From positions 1 to 64,000 of the IMG/VR virus record IMGVR_UViG_3300021093_000051: a stretch of DNA of 64,000 nucleotides. One strand, 5' to 3'. The translations under genes were made by a program, and so were the position numbers. Under the pieces are notes generated by a model, which ran no database searches, was not told the DNA's origin, and saw nothing but the letters and a program-made list of their open reading frames with translations. Positions 29,870-36,304 of the stretch are shown here, piece after piece (position 1 is the first letter of the stretch; the number at the start of each line of letters is the position of its first letter). Origin of the DNA: a virus.

Positions 29870-30484
29870 ATGCTTAAGTCATTCATTCAATTTATAAATG
29901 AGAATAAAAAAGATAATGAAGTTGACCCTTCTTTAAGTAAAAAATTTAATTTCTATTCTATTCCTGGAGGTAAGGGTAACTATAGATCAGCACAAATTAC
30001 TATGGATGATTACCCTGGAATAATTACAAAATATGGGATTAAAAACATTATTAGAATGAATGGAGATGGACACGATTCTAAACACAGAGGAGCATATCCG
30101 GAAACTTCTAGAAGGGAGGAAGAAGAGATGTGTAAAAAATTAGGTTGTACCTTTAATTTTATAAATGCCCATGAAGGATATTTATCTGGAAAAGGGTATG
30201 TGGGGTCATTGAAAAAAATATTACCTATTCTAAAGAAAGGAAATACATTGGTTCATTGTGCACATGGGGCGGATAGGACAGGGTATGTAGTTGCTTCCCA
30301 CCTTCGGGATATTGGAGTGATGGTGGATAAAGATAAATTGTGGGAATATACAACTCAATATAATGGTTGGCAAAATATGGTAAATAAAGGAAATTTTTTC
30401 GGAACTGGATATGCTAAATATGCTGATGCTTTTTACCCTATACAAGAATTAAAAAAGAAACATAAAATAATTAAAAAAATATAA
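29870..30484 (+). CDS. Protein tyrosine/dual-specificity phosphatase with capsid-targeting-like N-terminus
   Basis: 204 residues. The phosphatase P-loop is clear: LVHCAHGADRTGYV, with nucleophile Cys130 and Arg136 in HCxxGxxRTG. The fold layout (SIPGGKGNYRSAQ early, IIRMN strand, then the P-loop) fits the cysteine-dependent dual-specificity/tyrosine phosphatases. The first 11 residues, MLKSFIQFINE, recur almost identically in two neighbours and resemble the T4 capsid-targeting peptide (MKTYQEFIAE) that the prohead protease cleaves after Glu. So the enzyme may be packaged in the head and injected. The gene looks more A+T-rich than its neighbours, suggesting acquisition. Substrate (protein, RNA 5' end or phosphoinositide) is unknown. 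Confidence 0.75.
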   Translation: MLKSFIQFINENKKDNEVDPSLSKKFNFYSIPGGKGNYRSAQITMDDYPGIITKYGIKNIIRMNGDGHDSKHRGAYPETSRREEEEMCKKLGCTFNFINAHEGYLSGKGYVGSLKKILPILKKGNTLVHCAHGADRTGYVVASHLRDIGVMVDKDKLWEYTTQYNGWQNMVNKGNFFGTGYAKYADAFYPIQELKKKHKIIKKI

Positions 30485-30486
30485 AA

Positions 30487-30513
30487 CAGTAAATACCTTT
30501 TACTGCTTTTTTT
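30487..30513 (+). terminator. Terminator after the phosphatase gene
   Basis: CAGTAAA (30487-30493), loop TACCT, TTTACTG (30499-30505), then C and seven T. Separates two late cassettes. Confidence 0.7.
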
Positions 30514-30518
30514 GTTTA

Positions 30519-30532
30519 GATAAATAATAAAA
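30519..30532 (+). promoter_or_regulatory. Late-promoter-like element
   Basis: GATAAATAATAAAA, 11 nt before the ATG at 30544; the leader is a near copy of that at 29845-29869. Confidence 0.65.
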
Positions 30533-30543
30533 AATCTAGTCTC

Positions 30544-30777
30544 ATGCTTAATTTCAATCAATTCATAAATGAGAGTAAAGACAATGAATTTGAATCTATC
30601 GAAAAAGGAGACACCATTCGCTGGATGGGAACTCGGTGTCAAGTTAAAAGAGCAACTGACGGTGTGATCACGATCGCTGGAAAAAACAAAGACATCCAAA
30701 TAAATCGAGGAATGTGGAAGGAGAGAGGAGGAGTCATTATCGAAAAAAAGAAAGATTCTAACAAAGATGAAAAATAA
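30544..30777 (+). CDS. Small protein with capsid-targeting-like N-terminus (77 aa)
   Basis: Starts MLNFNQFINESKDNEF, matching the targeting-like peptide of the genes at 29870 and 31279; the predicted prohead protease cut follows Glu10. The remainder is a small basic beta-rich domain (GDTIRWMGTRCQVKRAT...GVITIAGKNKDIQI) resembling an SH3-like or DNA-binding barrel, ending in Lys/Asp. It overlaps the next gene by 11 nt. Packaged internal head protein is inferred from the N-terminus and late promoter; the function after entry is unknown. Confidence 0.55.
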   Translation: MLNFNQFINESKDNEFESIEKGDTIRWMGTRCQVKRATDGVITIAGKNKDIQINRGMWKERGGVIIEKKKDSNKDEK

Positions 30778-31279
30778 ACACATTAAAGGATATTCTGATT
30801 TTTTATTTGAACAGGACACGGCAGCCCCACCACCAATGCCTGGAGCTCCACCGATGCCTGGAGCACCTGGAGCACCCGGTGCAAAACCAGTGGAATATAA
30901 ATTCATATTTATGACTGGCCCAGAAGATGCAGGTACTTCTCGAAGAAAATATCCAGACGGTAGTGTAGTTATCGAATATCCATGCTATTCTATTAAAAAA
31001 GATAAATTACAAGCTTGGATCAAGGAAAACATCATTTCTTCAGAAAAAAATGAGTTGAACAAGCCCGAAATAGAGATTCGTCAGAAAAGCTTAGAGGACA
31101 TAATTAAAGGAGATCGTACTAATATCTCAAGCGACGATCTTCCATTTATTGAAAAGTTAAAAAACGCAGTGTCAGCCAACCTAATTGCTAAAAAATTATC
31201 AGACGTTACTGTTGTTTTCTCAAACAGTACCCCGACCACTGATGAGATTGAGGTGACTTTTATAAAACATAAGAGATAA
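30767..31279 (+). CDS. Proline/glycine-rich protein, candidate internal head protein (170 aa)
   Basis: N-terminus IKGYSDFLFEQD again has the aromatic-x-x-F-x-x-E form, with a possible protease cut after Glu15 (L-F-E). Residues 19-40 are a Pro/Gly/Ala low-complexity linker built from PMPGAP and GAPGA units. The rest is a folded-looking domain (YKFIFMTGPEDAGTSRRKYPDG and following) not recognised. It overlaps both neighbours (11 nt upstream, 1 nt of TAATG downstream), so the three genes are translated together. Membership of the packaged-protein cassette is inference. Confidence 0.5.
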   Translation: MKNKHIKGYSDFLFEQDTAAPPPMPGAPPMPGAPGAPGAKPVEYKFIFMTGPEDAGTSRRKYPDGSVVIEYPCYSIKKDKLQAWIKENIISSEKNELNKPEIEIRQKSLEDIIKGDRTNISSDDLPFIEKLKNAVSANLIAKKLSDVTVVFSNSTPTTDEIEVTFIKHKR

Positions 31280-32028
31280 TGCTTAAATCGTTCATTCAAT
31301 TCATAAATGAGAGTGTGGAGAGCAAGGAAGAGTTTGTCAAGAGATTAGCTCAGACTCTAATCACCAAGATTCGTACCTCTTCAATGGAAGAGAGTACCGA
31401 ATACTCTGTTTTTTCTGGAATGGAATTTATTGAACCATTTACGTTTGACCTAATCATAAACGTTCGTCGAGACTCTTCACCCGACTTTGAAGAAGACAGC
31501 CACTTTGAGGATTTACCCTGGGAAAAGCTAAACTATGATAAGCTAGGCTACAGCATAGATGCTAATACTCGAATGAGTCGTGATCAGTCAAGCGTGCCAA
31601 AAATCATATTCCATATCATCTTAAATCCTAGAAAGGAACCTCTTTTATACAGCAAACTACAGTATCGATTAATCGATATCCTAGCGCATGAAACAAATCA
31701 TCTAGATCAGTTAGGAATGAATCGTACTCCTTTTAATTCTCACGTAAGCAGTAAAAGTGAACGTGAAGGAGCTAAAAAAAGTTATCGATACTTTTTACTA
31801 ATGGATGAAATAGAATCGATGATTGAAGGAATGTATCAAAGTTCAAAGGAACAGGGTTGTCCAATCGATCAAGTATTCGATGACTACCTTCTACCGTTTA
31901 TTGAATCTGGATATATGAGCGAGTCAGAATACAAACACGTAATGGAAGCATGGGTTACCCGAGCAGTAGAATTATATCCAGACGCTACTTTTTCAAGTAA
32001 AGTAGACGATATCGTTAACTCAATATAA
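31279..32028 (+). CDS. Putative zinc metallopeptidase with capsid-targeting-like N-terminus
   Basis: 249 residues starting MLKSFIQFINES, 11 of 12 residues the same as the phosphatase gene. A zinc-peptidase motif lies in the middle: IDILAHETNHLDQLG (HExxH), with an acidic helix LLMDEIESMIEGM about 50 residues later that could provide the third ligand. No signal peptide beyond the targeting-like segment. If packaged, it could act on host proteins after DNA entry or inside the virion; this is inference. HExxH alone can occur by chance, but its position after a helix-forming LIDIL segment is typical of real sites. Translationally coupled to the preceding gene through TAATG. Confidence 0.55.
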   Translation: MLKSFIQFINESVESKEEFVKRLAQTLITKIRTSSMEESTEYSVFSGMEFIEPFTFDLIINVRRDSSPDFEEDSHFEDLPWEKLNYDKLGYSIDANTRMSRDQSSVPKIIFHIILNPRKEPLLYSKLQYRLIDILAHETNHLDQLGMNRTPFNSHVSSKSEREGAKKSYRYFLLMDEIESMIEGMYQSSKEQGCPIDQVFDDYLLPFIESGYMSESEYKHVMEAWVTRAVELYPDATFSSKVDDIVNSI

Positions 32029-32029
32029 A

Positions 32030-32055
32030 AACCAAATCCATCTTATTAAGTATAA
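32030..32055 (+). promoter_or_regulatory. Possible promoter before the H1-like gene
   Basis: AACCAA, 14 nt, GTATAA, 21 nt before the ATG at 32077. The right hexamer matches the early/middle motif exactly, the left one poorly. Confidence 0.3.
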
Positions 32056-32076
32056 TACTCTAAAAAAGTATTAAAT

Positions 32077-32346
32077 ATGAACGATTTTGAAAAATTAAAA
32101 GCGGAGATTGCATCAGCACAGTCTGCAATCTTTGAACCTATTGTTTCTCTTGTATCAGCCGCAGAAGACGATGCTGATAAGTATTATGGAAAAGGCGTAA
32201 AAAGCGCTGGAAACAGACTTAAAAAGAAAATGCAAGAGATCAGAAAAGCAATCAAGCATCCAGCAGTTAAGGCTGAGATGACCAAAATTCAAGAAGGAGC
32301 AAAAAATCTTCGTCAGACTTTGACCGACGAAATCTCTTCTAAGTAA
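32077..32346 (+). CDS. Histone H1-like DNA-binding protein
   Basis: 89 residues. The core, DADKYYGKGVKSAGNRLKKKMQEIRK (about residues 44-69), closely resembles the histone H1-like (Hc1) proteins of Bacteroidetes, whose hallmark is D-K-F/Y-x-x-K-G-x-x-x-A-G-x-R-x-R/K-K-x-M-Q. Those proteins bind and compact DNA. Here the Lys-rich helix lies between an acidic N-terminal helix and a basic C-terminal helix. It is a strong host-lineage marker and could reorganise host or phage DNA. It has its own leader and terminator, so it is transcribed alone, probably at high level (inference). Confidence 0.75.
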   Translation: MNDFEKLKAEIASAQSAIFEPIVSLVSAAEDDADKYYGKGVKSAGNRLKKKMQEIRKAIKHPAVKAEMTKIQEGAKNLRQTLTDEISSK

Positions 32347-32370
32347 TTTACTCCCCCAACCTATAAACAA

Positions 32371-32399
32371 AAAAAATGCCTCTTTTTGAGGCATTTTTT
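32371..32399 (+). terminator. Rho-independent terminator after the H1-like gene
   Basis: Perfect 12-bp stem AAAAAATGCCTC / GAGGCATTTTTT with a TTTTT loop and a T tract. It can work in both directions. Confidence 0.85.
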
Positions 32400-32411
32400 T
32401 TGTTTTTTAAA

Positions 32412-32436
32412 AACTTTTATCGAATTACCAGTAAAA
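32412..32436 (+). promoter_or_regulatory. Early/middle-type promoter-like element before gp32
   Basis: AACTTT (32412-32417), 13 nt, GTAAAA (32431-32436); 22 nt before the gp32 ATG and directly after a terminator. Confidence 0.5.
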
Positions 32437-32458
32437 GAATATAAAAATAACAAAAATT

Positions 32459-33493
32459 ATGACAGATTTTTTTGATTTACCAGAAGAGAGCTTTTCAAAG
32501 AAACCTCAGGCTGGTGGCAGTAAAAAAGTGGATCCAAACATCTATGATCCAGATCCAAATGCGCACAGCGGTTCGTATAAATCAGTTTTTCGATTTATCC
32601 CGTATGTGTTTGACAAAACCAAGAGCAAGTACACCAAGTACACTGCTAAGTTTTGGAATCCTTTAACTAAGGAATCCGTAATCGTTGATTGTCCATCAAA
32701 CGTTGAAAAACCATCAATTCTTTGGACGATGGAATCCGTTCTTCGTTCTCTAAAGAAAGAGGAACCTGAAATCGTTGATGAAATCGGCAAAAATTTCTCA
32801 AGATGGAATACTAGCCATTCAGCAGTATACATCAAGAAAGATCCACAAAGACCTGACCTAGAGGGCACGATCAAGATCTTTAAGTTTAGAAATCAGATCG
32901 GAATGTTGATCGATCAGTTAGTAAATCCTGAAGAATTAGAAGGTCTCTCTACTGGAAAAAAGGTAAATCCTTATCACCTATTAGAAGGAAAAGATTTCCT
33001 TTGCGTTGTAGGTAAAAAAACCAAGGACTTTAGAGATTGGTCTAAATGTAAATTCATGGACGAGGTAACTCCATTCATGTTTAAGATCGGTGACACTCAA
33101 GTTCAAGTTAAGAATGATGAAAAATCAGTTAAGCTTGTGACTGAGTTCATGACTAAAAACACTCCAAAAATAGATGAGTATTTTCACCAAGAGTGGACCG
33201 AGGAAACTTTTTCTAAAGTCGCGGAAGCAATCATTGCAGCAGTTCCTCAAAGAGAAGTATTGGAGATGATACTTGAAAAGAGTAAGGATACTAAGATGAA
33301 CGATCTTATCAGAGCTAAAATGAAACCTGGAAAATCAAACGCTTCTAAAGCCAGCGTTAATGATGACCTTGAGTTTAAGAGCTCCACTGCAACTAAATCT
33401 ATTTTTGAAGAGGAAAATGGAGTTGATACAGCAGTAACAACTTCTGCTGATTCTGAAGATGACGAGTACGATTCATTATTCTCAAATCTATAA
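32459..33493 (+). CDS. 32: T4 gp32-like single-stranded DNA-binding protein
   Basis: 344 residues; T4 gp32 has 301. N-terminal basic segment, then an OB-fold core with YKSVFRFIPYV, YTAKFWNPLTKESVIVDCP, KNFSRWNTSHSAVYIKKDPQRPDLEG and the KIFKFRNQIGMLID helix, which are the gp32 family blocks. The T4 zinc site (His plus CxxC) is not visible: only isolated Cys occur. The C-terminus is acidic and ends DEYDSLFSNL, as in SSBs that recruit partners by the tail. It coats ssDNA in replication, recombination and repair, and in T4 autoregulates its translation. Placed between its own promoter and RNase H, as in T4 where gene 32 is near rnh. Confidence 0.9.
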   Translation: MTDFFDLPEESFSKKPQAGGSKKVDPNIYDPDPNAHSGSYKSVFRFIPYVFDKTKSKYTKYTAKFWNPLTKESVIVDCPSNVEKPSILWTMESVLRSLKKEEPEIVDEIGKNFSRWNTSHSAVYIKKDPQRPDLEGTIKIFKFRNQIGMLIDQLVNPEELEGLSTGKKVNPYHLLEGKDFLCVVGKKTKDFRDWSKCKFMDEVTPFMFKIGDTQVQVKNDEKSVKLVTEFMTKNTPKIDEYFHQEWTEETFSKVAEAIIAAVPQREVLEMILEKSKDTKMNDLIRAKMKPGKSNASKASVNDDLEFKSSTATKSIFEEENGVDTAVTTSADSEDDEYDSLFSNL

Positions 33494-33508
33494 AAATAAT
33501 AACAACGC

Positions 33509-33796
33509 ATGGAAAATAATAAAGAAACTTCAGTTACTATCGAAAAGGAGAACAGACAGACCTCTGAAAATCCTCAAAATATCCTATTTGGATCAATTAC
33601 ATATGCTGATGATCAAGCATATGAGGATTTTATCAGCGGAATGAATATTAGCCAAGCTTTATTTGTTTTAATCGCATCAGCTAACTATTCTCAAGCAAAA
33701 GGAGGATTCAACCTATTAGAATCTGAGACTCTTTCTGCAGCAATTAGAGCAATTCGCAAGACCAGCGAGAAAAACGAATCACAAGATAAAAATTAA
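33509..33796 (+). CDS. Hypothetical protein between gp32 and RNase H (95 aa)
   Basis: Charged ends and a hydrophobic helical middle (DDQAYEDFISGMNISQALFVLIASANYSQAKGGFNLLESETLSAAIRAI). No family recognised. In T4 the corresponding interval between 32 and rnh holds 59, 33 and dsbA, so a replication or late-transcription accessory role is possible by position only; I see no sequence match to gp33 or gp59. Confidence 0.5.
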   Translation: MENNKETSVTIEKENRQTSENPQNILFGSITYADDQAYEDFISGMNISQALFVLIASANYSQAKGGFNLLESETLSAAIRAIRKTSEKNESQDKN

Positions 33797-33805
33797 AAAG
33801 TTAAC

Positions 33806-34945
33806 ATGGACTTAATCATAGACGGAAACGCCTTTATTAATGTCGCGATCAGCGTCACCAAGTCTCTATCTTTCAAAGATAAAAGGACCGGTGACGCTTA
33901 TTATGTTAATGATCTTTTTAATGATGATGGATTTATACTAAAGGAACACGTAAGAGTGACCTTTAGAAATTTCTGTTTTACTTACTTAAATTCCCTAATC
34001 ACACCGATCTCCTCTCATCCAGAAAGAGTTCATATCGTGTTTGATTCAACTAGTTGGAGAAAAGAGTATACTAATGAGTTTTTTAAAAACTCTGACTTTA
34101 AGACTTCTTCCGCACCAGCTGAGTTTAAATACAAGGGAAATCGTAAGTATGACGACCATCAATATCTCTTCTTTGATTATTTTCAACAAGCGATCATGCC
34201 TCAATTGGTAGATCGAGCTGGAATAAATCAATATAAGTTTAGAGGTACTGAAGGAGATGACATCATTGCATATCTGTGTGACATAATTAACGACGATATT
34301 CTGATCTACTCAGTCGATCAGGATTTAAAACAATTGACAGGTACACCCAATAAAAACGTGCTACTTATCACACCTAAGCAAATGGCTAAAAGTAAGAGGC
34401 TATTTGTCCCGACACAACTTGTTCCAACCGCAGCTGAAGAAGAAGTCGATAACTTCTTTTCTATAAACGATGCTCACATCACTGGCGCAACCATTGAAAA
34501 GACGATCCTAAATCTTACCGGAAAGGACTATGTTGAACATAAAGTAGATTTAGTTGAAGACATATTAAGTAAGATATTATTAGGTGATAAGTCAGACAAT
34601 ATTCCAAAGATAACTAGCGTGTCCCCGGCAAAAGCCAAAAAAGTGATTACTGCAGTACAGGAAAAGTTCGGAGAAAGCGTCATTTCTCTACTAGATGACT
34701 TGAATGAATCTGTCATCAGTGGAGTAGTTGAAGAGATTCAAATAATCAACAAGATTAAAGACCAAGATAAAATAGATGAGATCAGAGAACACCTATTGTT
34801 TAACATTAGATTAACTCGTCTCTCCATTAAAGTTTTCCCAGATGAGATCCTAGAATCTCTAGTTGAATTCTTTAACAATTATCAGATTTCTAGATTTAAT
34901 TTTAGAGAATTTACTAACTTAAAAAATAATTTATCATCATTATGA
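33806..34945 (+). CDS. rnh: T4 RNase H-like 5'-3' nuclease (FEN family)
   Basis: 379 residues (T4 RNase H has 305). Acidic metal-site motifs of the 5' nuclease family appear in order: LIIDGNAF (Asp6), VHIVFDSTSWRKEY, FRGTEGDDIIAYL, IYSVDQDLKQL and ILLGDKSDNIPKI, the last starting the helix-hairpin-helix region that binds the template. The enzyme removes RNA primers and flaps on the lagging strand, stimulated by gp32 in T4. It overlaps the GroES gene by 4 nt (ATGA). The extra length is mostly an insertion around residues 190-235. Confidence 0.85.
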   Translation: MDLIIDGNAFINVAISVTKSLSFKDKRTGDAYYVNDLFNDDGFILKEHVRVTFRNFCFTYLNSLITPISSHPERVHIVFDSTSWRKEYTNEFFKNSDFKTSSAPAEFKYKGNRKYDDHQYLFFDYFQQAIMPQLVDRAGINQYKFRGTEGDDIIAYLCDIINDDILIYSVDQDLKQLTGTPNKNVLLITPKQMAKSKRLFVPTQLVPTAAEEEVDNFFSINDAHITGATIEKTILNLTGKDYVEHKVDLVEDILSKILLGDKSDNIPKITSVSPAKAKKVITAVQEKFGESVISLLDDLNESVISGVVEEIQIINKIKDQDKIDEIREHLLFNIRLTRLSIKVFPDEILESLVEFFNNYQISRFNFREFTNLKNNLSSL

Positions 34946-35241
34946 AGCCTCTATATGAAAGAGTATTAGTTAAACCTAAAGATAAGGAGACTAGAACAAA
35001 ACAAGGAATCATGCTTCCAGAAAAAGCAGTTAAAAAACCAAATATTGGAGTTGTTATTAACTGCGGCGACGGGACCAAGCATAACGAAATGGTAGTTAAA
35101 CCTGGAGACCAGATCCTATTCAATAGATATGCTGGACTGGAGTTATTCTATAAAGGAGAAAAACATTACGTCATTATGGCAAATGAAATCATTGGAATCT
35201 TAGATGATCCGAATGATATTTCTCTCGAAGAATTTAACTAA
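34942..35241 (+). CDS. groES: GroES-type co-chaperonin
   Basis: 99 residues with the GroES layout: MKPLYERVLVKPKDKE at the start, a mobile-loop segment TRTKQGIMLPEKA whose hydrophobic I-M-L triplet would contact GroEL, then GVVINCGDGT, VKPGDQILFNRYAG and HYVIMANEIIGIL. T4 gp31 has the same role but is far more divergent; this one is close to normal GroES. The partner may be the phage GroEL at 23807 or the host's. Overlaps rnh by ATGA and ends at a terminator. Confidence 0.9.
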   Translation: MKPLYERVLVKPKDKETRTKQGIMLPEKAVKKPNIGVVINCGDGTKHNEMVVKPGDQILFNRYAGLELFYKGEKHYVIMANEIIGILDDPNDISLEEFN

Positions 35242-35245
35242 AAAG

Positions 35246-35270
35246 AAAGAGGAGCTAACTGCTCCTCTTT
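35246..35270 (+). terminator. Terminator between convergent genes
   Basis: 10-bp stem AAAGAGGAGC / GCTCCTCTTT with TAACT loop, followed by T. It lies between the converging GroES gene and the leftward gene ending at 35272, so may serve both. Confidence 0.8.
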
Positions 35271-35271
35271 T

Positions 35272-35880
35272 TTATTTTATATCAGTTGATTCAATTAAAG
35301 TATAAGAAAATTTATTTCCGTGAATCTTAGAAGCCTTTCTACATATTGCCATAAAAGCATCAAAGTCTTTTACTCTCTTGAATACTTGACATCCTTCTGA
35401 CCAATTTTCAACCCAAGTTGAATCTTGACCTGCCTTGTGAATATTAATACCAAACATGCCAGTATCTGTCACAGTCTCTTCAAAAATAAGATCTCTATTA
35501 CCGTCTCTCCATACTGTAACATTATCATTTCTTTGACAAAGGGCCGAATATTTACCTTGATGTAAATCTATTTTATAAACACTTCTATATTGTCCCGGTA
35601 CTAATCTTGCCACCCCCTTTTTATTATGAAACTGTTGAACTCCTTTTTTACCAGGATCACAAGTGGCCAGCCAACAATAAAATTGCCATACTCCTTTTTC
35701 ATCCTTAAAAGATATTGTAAGACAATCATCAAAAACATTTGTAACTTTTTTATAGACTGCAGGTGAAGTATTTCTCACACCTACAATATTCACATCATAA
35801 CTTTTGTTTGACGTGTCTTCGAACCATTTATAACCTTTAGATTTAACAGCCCTTTCTATTTGTTCTTTAGTGTAACACAT
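35272..35880 (-). CDS. YkuD-like (L,D-transpeptidase-fold) protein, possible lysis enzyme
   Basis: 202 residues. The C-terminal half carries GMFGINIHKAG followed about 15 residues later by NWSEGCQVF, matching the H...S-x-G-C pattern of YkuD-like peptidoglycan enzymes, with candidate catalytic Cys in EGC. Upstream are beta strands with YKIDLHQGKY and VTVWRDGNRDL. Phage proteins of this shape occur next to tail or lysis genes in Bacteroidetes phages. It is preceded by a late-promoter-like element and looks A+T-rich. Endolysin is a reasonable inference because no other lysis gene is visible, but YkuD domains usually cross-link peptidoglycan instead of cutting it. Confidence 0.45.
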   Translation of the reverse strand: MCYTKEQIERAVKSKGYKWFEDTSNKSYDVNIVGVRNTSPAVYKKVTNVFDDCLTISFKDEKGVWQFYCWLATCDPGKKGVQQFHNKKGVARLVPGQYRSVYKIDLHQGKYSALCQRNDNVTVWRDGNRDLIFEETVTDTGMFGINIHKAGQDSTWVENWSEGCQVFKRVKDFDAFMAICRKASKIHGNKFSYTLIESTDIK

Positions 35881-35890
35881 AATCTTTATT

Positions 35891-35904
35891 TTTTATTATT
35901 TATG
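35891..35904 (-). promoter_or_regulatory. Late-promoter-like element
   Basis: CATAAATAATAAAA on the minus strand, 10 nt before the ATG at 35880. Confidence 0.5.
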
Positions 35905-35907
35905 ACT

Positions 35908-36156
35908 CTATTCAAAGCCCAATCCCCAATTGTGATAGAAGTCGCCTATCTCTGAAAAGCCGTCTTCGTTCTTAGTCTTACCGCGACCATTATCTTTAAA
36001 GAGCCAATTACAGAGCTCAGCGTCGACTCTTATATCTCCTATGAGAGAAGAAATAGTCAACAAGTTTTCTTGAACTGGGTTTAGGATTGGATCGTGATAG
36101 GCACGGTTTCTGTGTTGGTCTGCATCGAATCCCCAGTCTGATGGTCTATATGACAT
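35908..36156 (-). CDS. Small hypothetical late protein (82 aa)
   Basis: MSYRPSDWGFDADQHRN at the start and a C-terminus ending in WGLGFE; acidic and aromatic, with no motif recognised. Two late-promoter-like elements lie upstream (36167-36179 and 36241-36253), so it is probably a late, possibly virion, protein. Confidence 0.5.
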   Translation of the reverse strand: MSYRPSDWGFDADQHRNRAYHDPILNPVQENLLTISSLIGDIRVDAELCNWLFKDNGRGKTKNEDGFSEIGDFYHNWGLGFE

Positions 36157-36166
36157 AATTGGATTT

Positions 36167-36179
36167 TCTTTTATTTATC
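36167..36179 (-). promoter_or_regulatory. Late-promoter-like element
   Basis: GATAAATAAAAGA on the minus strand, 10 nt before the ATG at 36156. Confidence 0.5.
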
Positions 36180-36240
36180 CCCTGGACCCGGATCAAATCG
36201 GGCGTTATTGATGGGCCTGTTAAAATACTATAAACTTATT

Positions 36241-36253
36241 TTAGTTATTTATC
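36241..36253 (-). promoter_or_regulatory. Second late-promoter-like element upstream of the 82-aa gene
   Basis: GATAAATAACTAA on the minus strand, 84 nt before the ATG at 36156. I see no open frame starting between it and that ATG, so it may simply add a second start site. Confidence 0.4.
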
Positions 36254-36256
36254 AAA

Positions 36257-36285
36257 AAAAAAGGACCCCAGTGAGGTCCTTTTTT
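36257..36285 (-). terminator. Terminator after the tail sheath gene
   Basis: A/T-extended stem AAAAAAGGACC / GGTCCTTTTTT with a 7-nt loop, 20 nt beyond the sheath stop codon. Symmetric enough to act in both directions. Confidence 0.8.
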
Positions 36286-36304
36286 GTGTAGATATGCCTA
36301 GTTG

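Noticed and set aside
30433-30906. 157-codon minus-strand frame with Gly/Ala-Pro repeat
   Set aside because: Antisense of the proline/glycine-rich cassette protein; the repeat is just the complement.
36180-36300. Possible tiny gene under the second late-like box at 36241
   Set aside because: No ATG-initiated minus-strand frame of useful length found there.
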